This document shows, one piece after another, positions 1 through 8,369 of a DNA stretch of 64,000 nucleotides. Made by a program: the position numbers and the translations under genes. The stretch covers positions 62,001 to 126,000 of the forward strand of contig NZ_JPRO01000003.1 in the NCBI RefSeq assembly GCF_000737785.1, written 5' to 3'. Source of the DNA: Chryseobacterium luteum (lineage in GTDB: Bacteria; Bacteroidota; Bacteroidia; Flavobacteriales; Weeksellaceae). Position 1 is the stretch's first letter, and every line of letters begins with the position of its first letter. A model generated the notes under the pieces. The model was not told the DNA's origin. It did no database searches and saw only the letters and a program-made list of their open reading frames with translations.

Positions 1-113
1 ATATACAAAACAAAATTTTTGTTAGTCTGTGCAGCAACAGATTGTATTGTTTCCTCAAAAAAATCTATTTTATAGTAAGGAATAACTATGGCAAGCTTGT
101 TTTGATGGATCAT
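1..113 (-). CDS. Glycosyltransferase family 2, N-terminal part (cut by window edge)
   Basis: Only the first 37 or so codons are present. The translation starts MIHQNKLAIVIPYYK and continues with a segment like ETIQSVAAQT. This is the usual beginning of GT-A family 2 enzymes: a beta strand ending in IPYY or IPTYN, then an LxxxLxSVxxQT helix. Its ATG overlaps the stop of the upstream truncated acyltransferase in an ATGA, so translation is probably coupled. It is the last visible gene of the minus-strand polysaccharide cluster and probably adds a sugar to the repeat unit or glycan chain. Donor and acceptor cannot be told from this fragment. Confidence 0.75.
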   Translation of the reverse strand, partial: MIHQNKLAIVIPYYKIDFFEETIQSVAAQTNKNFVLY

Positions 114-475
114 TTTATCAGATTTTTATACGTTAACATTCTTTTTTCGATCAGATGCCACGAGCCGTATGCAAAGATGCAGGTAATAACGATATTTGCC
201 AGCATAAGCCTTATAGTTCCTAATCCAAAATAATACATTAATGTTTGCTGTATGATGAATGCATAAATATAAACTCCATAAGAAATATCTCCTGTTTTTG
301 AGCCTATACTGCTTATATACCGGGTTTTGTGAACACCGATGAGTAAAATTAATAAAGGCAAAAGGACAGGACTTACGTATTTATAGAATTCAAAATATAA
401 AGAGATTATTAATGCTAAAAAAAGCATAAGAAAATCGAAATTATTACTCCTGTTAATTTGTGTAGCGATATTCAT
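110..475 (-). CDS. Truncated acyltransferase-3 family membrane protein (C-terminal part only)
   Basis: The 121 residues hold about four membrane segments, including SPVLLPLLILLIGV and the stretch GDISYGVYIYAFIIQQTL, which is typical of the last helices of OafA/YrhL-type acyltransferases (PF01757). The whole family is about 340-400 residues, so the N-terminal two thirds with the catalytic His and Arg are missing. The gene overlaps both neighbours by ATGA: the upstream glycosyltransferase stop and the downstream glycosyltransferase start. It is probably a remnant left by recombination, kept in frame in the translation chain. O-acylation activity is unlikely. Confidence 0.65.
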   Translation of the reverse strand: MNIATQINRSNNFDFLMLFLALIISLYFEFYKYVSPVLLPLLILLIGVHKTRYISSIGSKTGDISYGVYIYAFIIQQTLMYYFGLGTIRLMLANIVITCIFAYGSWHLIEKRMLTYKNLIK

Positions 476-2064
476 TCTTTTTTACGAAAGTAATTGATTA
501 ATTGTTTCTTATGAAAATAATTAATATTAGGATTTTTAGGCTTTGTCATTTTATAAACAAAATATTTTCCGAGTAATGACATGTTTTCTGTAAAACTATA
601 ATGTGAAAATGCTCTTTTATCAATCGTTACAAGAAGTTTTTCATTCTCACCGTTATAATATCTGTCCGGGTTAGGCATCCGGTAAGTATGTTCTTTCTTG
701 TCTATTATTTGATAAAGCTCCTGAATACGGGATTTCCATACTTCTATACTGTAACTGTTCAGGATATATCCGTGTTGTTTCTGTGAGGTTTCTTTTCTGT
801 ATTCCTTGTCCCGAATCAGCTTTCTGATATTGGAATGCCATTCGTCCAGATTTTTTGGATACACTATATGATGCTCATTATTGTCACTGAAAAGTTTAAA
901 TAGAGGGAGTGGATTATAGTGAAGAGCAAAAGGGATCTTACGTAAAGCAGCCTGAAGTAGAGCTGTAAAAGAAGGCATAGGATAACCTTCAATATAAATG
1001 TCTGTTGTTTTTTCAATTTCAGCTAATCTCTGCGGAGATACAATTCCGTGTAAAACAATCCTTTCATGCTGATATTCTTTAGCATACTCATAATCGGAAT
1101 CAATCCCTACAATATGAAATATGACATCAGGATTTTCCTCTGCAATTTTATAAGCCTCTCTCAGAAAATTGTAATGCTCATTAGGATTGTATTTGTAAGC
1201 CGTTCCCGTGCTTAGCAGGTTGATGAAATGAGTTTCGTGGCCAGTATTTTCTTCTTCCATCTGATGAACAGTTTCGATAGGAATTGGCAAAAAAAACTGT
1301 CTTTCCTTCAGAATATCCCGTCTTTCCTCATCAACCGGTATGCTGGATTCTCTGATTTGAAGGACAATATCTGCAACAGATGTTCCCAGCCAGAATACAT
1401 GATCTGCATGGTTGATAAAACATACAGGTGTTGTGATGTCTTTTTGAGATAAAACTATATTGGTAATCGTTTCGTCCGGATGAATATGAAGCGCTATCGC
1501 ATCGTAACCGTTTAGAAGCTGCCGGTTTAAAAGCTTGGCCGACTCTATTTTAGATGGGGATTTTACGCTGATATGCTCCGCATCAATATGGTCTGCCAGA
1601 TAGAAATGACTAATTTCTGTTAATTCTTCAAGGGAAAGGCGCGTACTTAAAATAGTATGCTTTTTTGAAGAGTCGTTTTTGATCCAGTTATAAAGCAATT
1701 TAGAATGTCCGCCCGATGTATAAACTATAGAGCAGATATGAAGTATTTTATTTGTTTTTTTCTGTTTTTTCTGATGAGATGCTGGTGGTAAAATCTTTTG
1801 CTGAATTTTGGCTAAAAGTACTTCCAAAGGCCCGCTCTTGTAATACCCGGAAAAATTAAACCATCCGAAAGAGGCGGTTTTTTCAATATAATTTATACAA
1901 TCCTCATAAAGCTTTTCTTCAAATAATTTTTGTGCAATCCGGATGCATGATTCGAAATACACCTTATTTGAGTATAATGCCTTTTCTGGATCGTTATGTA
2001 CATCTTTTTCTGCCAAGCTCTTGCGTTTTTGAACGTTTATTGATATTGATTTTAGAATCATCAC
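472..2064 (-). CDS. Glycosyltransferase, GT-B fold (family 1/4-like) with N-terminal extension
   Basis: The protein has 530 residues. After about 105 mixed residues a GT-B-like region begins at NKILHICSIVYTSGGHSKL. The C-terminal half carries a nucleotide-sugar-binding pattern (VIFHIVGIDSDYEYA, then IVLHGIVSPQRLAEIEKTTD and IYIEGYPMPSFTALLQAALR). This fits a cytoplasmic retaining glycosyltransferase that acts on the exported glycan before the Wzm/Wzt step. The start is GTG at 2064 or ATG at 2061. It lies downstream of wzt by about 120 bases, and its stop overlaps the next ATG. The sugar transferred is not predictable. Confidence 0.75.
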   Translation of the reverse strand: MMILKSISINVQKRKSLAEKDVHNDPEKALYSNKVYFESCIRIAQKLFEEKLYEDCINYIEKTASFGWFNFSGYYKSGPLEVLLAKIQQKILPPASHQKKQKKTNKILHICSIVYTSGGHSKLLYNWIKNDSSKKHTILSTRLSLEELTEISHFYLADHIDAEHISVKSPSKIESAKLLNRQLLNGYDAIALHIHPDETITNIVLSQKDITTPVCFINHADHVFWLGTSVADIVLQIRESSIPVDEERRDILKERQFFLPIPIETVHQMEEENTGHETHFINLLSTGTAYKYNPNEHYNFLREAYKIAEENPDVIFHIVGIDSDYEYAKEYQHERIVLHGIVSPQRLAEIEKTTDIYIEGYPMPSFTALLQAALRKIPFALHYNPLPLFKLFSDNNEHHIVYPKNLDEWHSNIRKLIRDKEYRKETSQKQHGYILNSYSIEVWKSRIQELYQIIDKKEHTYRMPNPDRYYNGENEKLLVTIDKRAFSHYSFTENMSLLGKYFVYKMTKPKNPNINYFHKKQLINYFRKKE

Positions 2065-2181
2065 CGGAGGAACACGACAGCATTATCAGAATTGAATATT
2101 CCTCCGGACTAATTTTGGTAAGTATGATCTCCGCAGTAACCTTTTGTAGTTTTAATCCTTTATGTTGTTTCCGGAATCAGT

Positions 2182-3435
2182 TTAAAGTATTTTAAAATCA
2201 AATTCAGGTCTGATAATTCCCGGAAGAAGTGCAATGTTTTTTCCAAGCTTTACATTTTCAACTTCAAAACCGATTATACTGGGAGCAATATATAACGGAA
2301 TTCTTTGATCCTCACCGAAAATCAATTTGAAATAATAGTTCCCTGCATTTAATAAATGCTTTGGAAGGGTGAATTCTACACTGTATTCTTTCGCTTCCGA
2401 ATCATTATTGGTCGTAATTAAAGCTCCTGTATGAAAAACGGGAACCTCTTCGTAGGTTCTGAGCTCAAATGTAGTATCCAGATTGATTCCTGCTCTTGAA
2501 TTAAAGAATCTTAACTTTATCAGAATCCCGGATTCTATATCTATTAATTCGCCTTGAGCCGGCTCGGCAGAGAATTCAAGGATTCTTATATTTTCATTGC
2601 CCATTGCTGTTTCAACAGTGCCTTCGTGTAGATATCTGCTTTGGGTATCAGAGTTTTTTTGGTATTCTACAATAGTATCAAGTATGCTGCCGCTGTAGGT
2701 CAGCTGCCCCTGGTTCAGCAATATCCCGGTACTGCAAAGCTCTTTAATGGCCGTCATATTATGGCTCACAAACAAAATGGTTCTTCCTTCACCTTTCGTC
2801 ACGTCACCCATTTTTCCGAGGCATTTTTTCTGGAAATCTGCATCTCCCACTGCTAAAACCTCGTCGACAATTAAAATTTCAGATTCCAAATGTGCTGCCA
2901 CGGCAAACGCCAGACGCACATACATTCCCGAAGAATATCTTTTTACCGGGGTATCTATATATCTTTCCACTCCTGAAAAAGCGACAATTTCATCAAATTT
3001 TCTTGTGATCTCTTTTCGGGTCATCCCGAGAATGGCTCCGTTGAGAAATATATTTTCACGTCCTGTCATTTCAGGGTGAAAGCCTGTTCCTACCTCCAGT
3101 AATGAGGCAATTCTGCCGTTGGTGTAAATTTTCCCGGTAGTGGGTTGCGTTACTTTACTCAGGATTTTCAGCAGGGTAGATTTTCCTGCTCCGTTTCTGC
3201 CAATGATGCCTACGGCACTTCCTTGCTCGATTTCAAAGTCGATATCACGAAGTGACCATATGTATTCAGATTCTCCTTTCGTTGTTCTGTCATTAACTTC
3301 CCCGATTTTTAAATACGGATCTTCTTTGCCTCTTACTTTGTGCCAGAATCTGTTCAGATCGTGAGAAAGCGTCCCTGTTCCCACCTGTCCCAGACGGTAT
3401 TGTTTTGATATGTTTTCTGCTTTTAAAGCCAGCAT
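2182..3435 (-). CDS. wzt: ABC transporter ATP-binding protein, polysaccharide export (Wzt-like)
   Basis: This 417-residue ATPase has Walker A GRNGAGKST, signature YSSGMYVRLAFA, Walker B ILIVDEVLAVGDADF and switch His in FVSHN. The last 160 or so residues form a separate beta-rich domain, like the Wzt C-terminal domain that recognises the terminal modification of O-antigen. It lies 39 bases after the matching permease. The pair should move a lipid-linked O-polysaccharide or teichoic-acid-like chain across the inner membrane. The extra C-terminal domain favours Wzt over the shorter TagH/KpsT types, but glycan specificity is unknown. Confidence 0.88.
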   Translation of the reverse strand: MLALKAENISKQYRLGQVGTGTLSHDLNRFWHKVRGKEDPYLKIGEVNDRTTKGESEYIWSLRDIDFEIEQGSAVGIIGRNGAGKSTLLKILSKVTQPTTGKIYTNGRIASLLEVGTGFHPEMTGRENIFLNGAILGMTRKEITRKFDEIVAFSGVERYIDTPVKRYSSGMYVRLAFAVAAHLESEILIVDEVLAVGDADFQKKCLGKMGDVTKGEGRTILFVSHNMTAIKELCSTGILLNQGQLTYSGSILDTIVEYQKNSDTQSRYLHEGTVETAMGNENIRILEFSAEPAQGELIDIESGILIKLRFFNSRAGINLDTTFELRTYEEVPVFHTGALITTNNDSEAKEYSVEFTLPKHLLNAGNYYFKLIFGEDQRIPLYIAPSIIGFEVENVKLGKNIALLPGIIRPEFDFKIL

Positions 3436-3474
3436 AGTTTAATTGGAATTTAAATTAATAAAAGATGATGGTTC

Positions 3475-4338
3475 CTAAACGGTGTCCATGAACGTTTTTT
3501 CAACCTTATTGAAAACGACAACGCCTATCATCAGAAGGATCAGGATAATCACTGAACTGATTCCCAGCATTGCAGGTGAAAAATCTCCGGCACCGATCCA
3601 TGCATATTTAAAGCATTCAAAAATACCCGTCAGCGGGTTATAGTATGCCAGCTTTCTGAAAATACCTGTCAGTGCAGATACCGGATAAATGACCGGAGTT
3701 GCATACATATACAGGCTTATCCCGAATCCCAGCAACATGCTGAGGTCTTTGTATTTTGTAGTAAGTGAAGAAAAAATCATTCCTACCCCTAAAGCGAAGA
3801 AAGCCATAAGAATAATAAGGAATGGCGTGGCAAGAATCCAGATATTCGGGTGAACTTCTCCTTTAATGAGATAGTATACCCAGGCGAGGATAAATAAAAG
3901 GAACTGTACCCCAAACCGCATCAGATTGGATATTACGATTGACAACGGTGTTACAAGCCTTGGGAAATAAACTTTTCCGAACATTCCTGCATTTCCTGCA
4001 AAGGTATAAGAAGTGGTAATAAGGGATGTGGAAAAATAATTCCAGAGGGTAACTCCTGCAAGATAGAATAAAAGAGGAGGTCCGTCTGTAGGAAGTTTGG
4101 CTATTCCACCGAAAATAACCAGGTAGACAATCGTAGTCAAAATAGGATTGATAAAAAACCAGACCGGCCCCAGCACAGTTTGCTTAAAGCTGGAAACAAA
4201 ATCTCTTTTTACAAACATATAGACCAGGTCTTTATATCTCCAGACCTCTTTAAGCTTCAGATCGAATAAAGAATGATCAGCACCAATCGTCTCTGTCCAC
4301 TTCTGTTGTGGTTCATTCATTTGTGTAAGTTTTTGCAA
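3475..4338 (-). CDS. wzm: ABC-2 type permease for polysaccharide export (Wzm-like)
   Basis: The 287 residues follow the ABC-2 membrane pattern. An N-terminal amphipathic stretch (VWRYKDLVYMFVKRDFVSSF) typical of Wzm/TagG/KpsM precedes six hydrophobic segments, with GPVWFFINPILTTIVYLVIF as the first. The family motif YATPVIYPVS near residue 210 is clear. It is the membrane half of the exporter with the adjacent Wzt-like ATPase. It starts a sub-block after a 234-base gap that contains a palindromic repeat. Export direction and partner are well supported; substrate is not known. Confidence 0.87.
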   Translation of the reverse strand: MQKLTQMNEPQQKWTETIGADHSLFDLKLKEVWRYKDLVYMFVKRDFVSSFKQTVLGPVWFFINPILTTIVYLVIFGGIAKLPTDGPPLLFYLAGVTLWNYFSTSLITTSYTFAGNAGMFGKVYFPRLVTPLSIVISNLMRFGVQFLLFILAWVYYLIKGEVHPNIWILATPFLIILMAFFALGVGMIFSSLTTKYKDLSMLLGFGISLYMYATPVIYPVSALTGIFRKLAYYNPLTGIFECFKYAWIGAGDFSPAMLGISSVIILILLMIGVVVFNKVEKTFMDTV

Positions 4339-4440
4339 ATTTAAAATATTTAATTCTTATTTAACTTTTCGATCAGTGAATAATCATTCACATAAAACAG
4401 AAAGTAACAACTAATATATTAATATTTGTCATTATGAACA

Positions 4441-4486
4441 AAAAACTATTAACTGTAAAGCTAATAGTTGTTGAAATTTATAATAA
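4441..4486. repeat. Dispersed palindromic repeat, copy 1
   Basis: A 46-base element whose core AACTATTA...TAATAGTT (4444-4469) can form a hairpin with a six-base loop. A second copy lies at 6361-6406 with 38 of 46 bases the same. One pair differs in a compensating way (A-T here, G-C there). The element sits in the 234-base spacer between fdtB and wzm, with no gene in it. It may be a terminator, a processing site or a mobile REP-like repeat. Confidence 0.7.
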
Positions 4487-4572
4487 GAATCTTATTTGTT
4501 CACGAATTATTTGGGATATTCACTGTGGCAGATTCTTAGAACTTGACCTGCTTACAGTCTTGATTATTGATT

Positions 4573-5673
4573 CTAAAATTCGTTAACTGCTTTTATAATG
4601 GACTGGATCTCCGCCTCTTCTAAAACAGAAGAAATAGGAAGGCTAAGCACTTCATTGTGCATTTTTTCAGTAATTGGGAATGAAAGACCGCTATATTCTT
4701 TGTATGCTTCCTGCTTGTGAGGCGGGATAGGATAGTGGATGATGGTACTAATACCTTTTTCCGTTAAATAAGCCTGAAGTTCATCTCTTTTTTCAGTTCT
4801 TACTACAAAAACATGCCATACATGCTCATTTTCGTCAGCCGGATTTTCAGGAAGGATGATCTTAGGATTGTTGATTTCAGAGATAAATCTTTTGGCGATT
4901 TCTCTTCGGGTACCGTTTTCGTGGCCGATGTATTTCAGCTTTACATCTAAAACAGCAGCCTGAATCTCATCCAGTCTGGAATTTAAGCCTTTGTAAATAT
5001 TGACATATTTCTGGTTTGAGCCGTAGTTGGCTATAGCGCGTATCGCCTCAGACAATTCTTTGTCGTTCGTAGTTACTGCTCCGGCATCACCTAAAGCTCC
5101 GAGATTTTTTCCGGGATAAAAACTGAAACCCGCAGCATCGCCAAGATTTCCTGATTTGATACCGTTCCATTCTGCGCCGATGGCCTGTGCGTTGTCTTCT
5201 ACGATCTTTAGATTATACTTTGATGCTATATTTTTCAGATCTTCTGAAAAAACAATTCTTCCCTGAAGGTGAACAATGAGAATGGCTTTTGTTTTCGGCG
5301 TTATTTTTTCTTCAATTTTTGCAATATCAATATTGTATGTATTGACGTCCGGTTCCACAAAGACAGGGATCAATCCGTTGTCTGATAAAGCCAGAACCGA
5401 AGCAATATATGTGTTGGCCGGAACAAGAACTTCATCGCCGGGCTCCATGATACCCAGTTCAATATAGGCGCGGAAGATAAGACGCAGGGCATCCAGTCCG
5501 TTGGCCACTCCTAAAGCATATTCTGAACCGATATATGATGCAAGGTTGGTCTCGAAATTTTTAAGCTCGCCTCCCATCAAATACCAGCCGCTGCGGAAAA
5601 CACTTAAAAGCTTGTTCTCAATTTCTTCCTGATATGTAAGGTTTATTTTTTTTAAATCTAAAAAATTAATCAT
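4573..5673 (-). CDS. fdtB: DegT/DnrJ/EryC1/StrS aminotransferase, dTDP-3-oxo-6-deoxyhexose type
   Basis: This is a 366-residue PLP enzyme of the sugar aminotransferase family. Lys189 in [16 protein letters not shown] is the expected Schiff-base lysine. The motifs ANGLDALRL (cofactor phosphate region), [10 protein letters not shown] and [13 protein letters not shown] are all present. With the ketoisomerase encoded just upstream it should convert dTDP-3-oxo-6-deoxyhexose to the 3-amino sugar (Fuc3N or Qui3N). The choice depends on the isomerase and cannot be read here. No N-acetyltransferase (FdtC/QdtC) is visible in the window, so the sugar may be acetylated elsewhere or left free. Confidence 0.82.
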   Translation of the reverse strand: MINFLDLKKINLTYQEEIENKLLSVFRSGWYLMGGELKNFETNLASYIGSEYALGVANGLDALRLIFRAYIELGIMEPGDEVLVPANTYIASVLALSDNGLIPVFVEPDVNTYNIDIAKIEEKITPKTKAILIVHLQGRIVFSEDLKNIASKYNLKIVEDNAQAIGAEWNGIKSGNLGDAAGFSFYPGKNLGALGDAGAVTTNDKELSEAIRAIANYGSNQKYVNIYKGLNSRLDEIQAAVLDVKLKYIGHENGTRREIAKRFISEINNPKIILPENPADENEHVWHVFVVRTEKRDELQAYLTEKGISTIIHYPIPPHKQEAYKEYSGLSFPITEKMHNEVLSLPISSVLEEAEIQSIIKAVNEF

Positions 5674-5798
5674 TTTAGTAACCGTTTTTAATTTTCAATT
5701 TTTAAAGCCCTCACTTTCCCAAGGCATATTTCTTGAGAAATGATAAGGTCATAAATAAAGAGATTGATCTGAATTTTGGTTTAAGTTTTAGTATTTCT

Positions 5799-6212
5799 TT
5801 AACCCTTATCTGTCGTCTTTTTAAATTCTTCATAATCTCTGAAGTAATCCTCCTCATCATAAACTTCCGAAGCCAGGCACAACAGGACAGCATTATGCGA
5901 AAACTGAATGTCTCTCCATACCAGTTTTGGAATATATAAACCTTTTGTAGGGTGGTCTAAAGTAAAGATTTCTTTGCTGCCATCTTTATCCTCTGTATTA
6001 AAGGTAATGGTTCCTGAAACAGCAAATATGAACTGATGTAATGCCTTGTGGGCATGCCCTCCTCTGGTTACATCATGAGGTGTGTAATAGGTCCAGTAGA
6101 CACGTTTTATCTCAAAAGGAACATTTTTCTGCGTTTCGGCTATGGTTATATAGCCCAGCTGCGATGATCCTATTTTGTCAAATGTGATGATTTGCGGTTT
6201 ATCGTATTCCAT
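5799..6212 (-). CDS. fdtA: dTDP-4-oxo-6-deoxyglucose 3,4-ketoisomerase (FdtA/QdtA, cupin)
   Basis: The 137-residue protein matches the WxcM-like cupin family. GGHAHKALHQF carries the paired histidines of the active site, followed by VSGTITF and GLYIPKLVWRDIQFS strands. Family members shift the keto group of the RfbB product from C4 to C3, giving the substrate for the aminotransferase downstream. A 125-base gap separates it from fdtB. That gap contains only a short overlapping frame (5711-5833) of no recognised family, which might be a remnant of a lost gene. Confidence 0.85.
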   Translation of the reverse strand: MEYDKPQIITFDKIGSSQLGYITIAETQKNVPFEIKRVYWTYYTPHDVTRGGHAHKALHQFIFAVSGTITFNTEDKDGSKEIFTLDHPTKGLYIPKLVWRDIQFSHNAVLLCLASEVYDEEDYFRDYEEFKKTTDKG

Positions 6213-6360
6213 TAATGTTTATAAAAAATTCTTTAAGCCCTCAAAGTTAATTATAAAATTACTATCGGAGTATGTCCTGCTCTTATTATGTAACAGTGCA
6301 TAAAAATTTACATCAAATAAGTATTCCGGATTAGAGAAAATATGAGATGATCTTGTATTA

Positions 6361-6406
6361 AAAAACTATCGGCTATAAAGCCAATAGTTGCTGGGATTTA
6401 TAATAA
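6361..6406. repeat. Dispersed palindromic repeat, copy 2
   Basis: Related to the element at 4441-4486. Here the hairpin is AACTAT-C-GGC, loop TATAAA, GCC-A-ATAGTT (6364-6389). It ends within ten bases of the rfbA stop, so on the minus strand it lies just after rfbA in the 201-base spacer before fdtA. The rest of that spacer shows no gene. Confidence 0.7.
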
Positions 6407-6413
6407 TATAAAA

Positions 6414-7277
6414 TTATTTCCTGACGAGCTGCTTAAGGTATTCGCCATAACCGCTTTTACCATATTTTTCAGCGGTTTCAAGCAGTTTTTCTTCGTTGAT
6501 GAATTTATTCCGGAATGCAATTTCTTCAATGCAGCCTATCTTGAAGCCCTGTCTTTTTTCAATAACGCTTACGAATTCAGAAGCATCATTAAGAGAATCA
6601 AATGTTCCGGTATCTAACCAGGCTGTTCCTCTGTCCAGAACCCCGACTTCAAGTTTTCCTTTTCTTAGATACACATTGTTGACATCGGTAATTTCAAGCT
6701 CTCCTCTTGAAGAAGGCTGAATGTTTTTTGCTATCTCCACTACCTCATTATCGTAGAAATATAAGCCGGGAACTGCATAATTCGATTTTGGCTTTAAAGG
6801 TTTTTCCTCAATAGAAACAGCCTTGAAATCATCATCAAATTCTACAACACCGTATCTTTCCGGATCGGAAACATGATAGGCAAAAACCACCCCGCCATCC
6901 GGATTGGTCTTATTCCTCAGTAAAGTGCCCATTTCAGAACCGTAGAAAATATTGTCGCCCAAAACCAATGCAACAGGATCATTGCCGATGAATTGATCAC
7001 CCAAAATAAAGGCCTGTGCCAAACCGTCCGGGCTTGGCTGTACAACATACTTTATATTACATCCGATCTGAGAACCATCACCTAATAGTTTGACAAATCC
7101 TGCCTGGTCGTGAGGAGTTGTAATGATCAGGATATCTTTAATCCCCGCCAGCAACAAAGTGGAAAGAGGATAATAGATCATGGGTTTGTCGTAAACAGGC
7201 ATCAGCTGCTTGCTTACGGCGATTGTAAGAGGGTAGAGTCTTGTTCCTGATCCTCCGGCTAATATAATTCCTTTCAT
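6414..7277 (-). CDS. rfbA: Glucose-1-phosphate thymidylyltransferase
   Basis: The 287 residues start with [18 protein letters not shown], the nucleotide-binding signature of RmlA. It also has [29 protein letters not shown] and [20 protein letters not shown], all diagnostic, at full family length. The enzyme joins dTTP and glucose-1-phosphate to give dTDP-glucose, the first committed step. It follows rfbB by 12 bases in the same operon and supplies the FdtA/FdtB branch. No rfbC or rfbD is visible here, so rhamnose is not the obvious product of this cluster. Confidence 0.96.
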   Translation of the reverse strand: MKGIILAGGSGTRLYPLTIAVSKQLMPVYDKPMIYYPLSTLLLAGIKDILIITTPHDQAGFVKLLGDGSQIGCNIKYVVQPSPDGLAQAFILGDQFIGNDPVALVLGDNIFYGSEMGTLLRNKTNPDGGVVFAYHVSDPERYGVVEFDDDFKAVSIEEKPLKPKSNYAVPGLYFYDNEVVEIAKNIQPSSRGELEITDVNNVYLRKGKLEVGVLDRGTAWLDTGTFDSLNDASEFVSVIEKRQGFKIGCIEEIAFRNKFINEEKLLETAEKYGKSGYGEYLKQLVRK

Positions 7278-7289
7278 ATTTTGTGTTTG

Positions 7290-8369
7290 TTAATTATACT
7301 GATTTTCGTAGTATTTTTGATAATCGCCGCTTGTAACATTTTCCAGCCACTCTTTATTTTCAAGATACCAGTCGATGGTTTTTGAAAGCCCTTCCTCAAA
7401 AGTCACAGATGGCTTCCAGCCTAAATCTTTATTAAGTTTAGTGGCATCAATAGCATAACGCTTGTCATGTCCCGGTCTGTCTTTTACGAAAGTAATTAGT
7501 TTTTCAGAATGGCCTTCAGGTTTTCCTAGTTTGGAATCCATTTGTTTGATTAATTCTTTCACTAAATCAATATTTTGCCACTCGTTGAAACCTCCGATAT
7601 TGTACGTTTCTCCGGTTTTAGCTTCATTAAAGATCTGATAAATACCTTTTGCATGGTCAATTACAAACAGCCAGTCTCTGGTGTACTTTCCGTCCCCATA
7701 AATTGGCAATGGCCTTTCATTGATAATATTTGAAATACAAAGCGGAATTAATTTTTCAGGAAAATGATTCGGCCCGTAATTGTTTGAGCAATTGGATATG
7801 ATGAACGGCATCCCGTAAGTATTTCCATAAGCCCTCACCAAATGGTCGGAAGCAGCTTTTGAAGCAGAATATGGGGATTGCGGATCGTAAGCCGTAGTTT
7901 CCAGAAAGAATCCTGTTTCACCAAGACTTCCATATACTTCATCCGTAGAAACGTGGTAAAACAAATTGTTTCTTTTTTCATCAGGAAATCTTCCATGGGT
8001 ATGATCAGGATTCAGGGTCCAGAATTCCTTACACAAATTAAGAAGGTTGGCGGTTCCATTTACATTGGTGTTAATAAATGCCATCGGATCCGTGATACTT
8101 CTGTCTACATGACTTTCTGCTGCCAGATGCACAACGGCATCGGGATTATATTTTTCGAATACTTTTCTTAATTCTTCAGGTTTTGTAATATCTGCTTTTT
8201 CGAAAACATAATTAGGTTCATTTTCAATGTCCTTCAGGTTTTCTAAATTTCCGGCGTAGGTGAGAGCATCAAGATTGATAATGGTGGTGTCAGGATTGTT
8301 TTTCACAAATTCTCTTACAACATGAGATCCGATAAATCCGGCTCCTCCGGTAATAATTATATTTTTCAT
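7290..8369 (-). CDS. rfbB: dTDP-glucose 4,6-dehydratase
   Basis: This 359-residue extended SDR enzyme has the NAD-binding TGGAGFIGSHVVREF at the start, HLAAESHVDRSI, STDEVYGSLGE and the catalytic YSASKAASDHLVR (YxxxK). It removes water from dTDP-glucose to give dTDP-4-oxo-6-deoxyglucose, the substrate of the ketoisomerase at 5799-6212. It starts immediately after the ugd stop (adjacent bases), so the two are surely co-transcribed. Confidence 0.96.
   Translation of the reverse strand: MKNIIITGGAGFIGSHVVREFVKNNPDTTIINLDALTYAGNLENLKDIENEPNYVFEKADITKPEELRKVFEKYNPDAVVHLAAESHVDRSITDPMAFINTNVNGTANLLNLCKEFWTLNPDHTHGRFPDEKRNNLFYHVSTDEVYGSLGETGFFLETTAYDPQSPYSASKAASDHLVRAYGNTYGMPFIISNCSNNYGPNHFPEKLIPLCISNIINERPLPIYGDGKYTRDWLFVIDHAKGIYQIFNEAKTGETYNIGGFNEWQNIDLVKELIKQMDSKLGKPEGHSEKLITFVKDRPGHDKRYAIDATKLNKDLGWKPSVTFEEGLSKTIDWYLENKEWLENVTSGDYQKYYENQYN

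Noticed and set aside
1932..2195. Plus-strand frame of 87 codons between the glycosyltransferase and wzt
   Set aside because: It mostly overlaps the glycosyltransferase on the other strand and has no family resemblance, signal or promoter.
5711..5893. 60-codon minus-strand frame over the end of fdtA
   Set aside because: It overlaps fdtA in another frame and no family is recognised; at most a remnant in the gap before fdtB.
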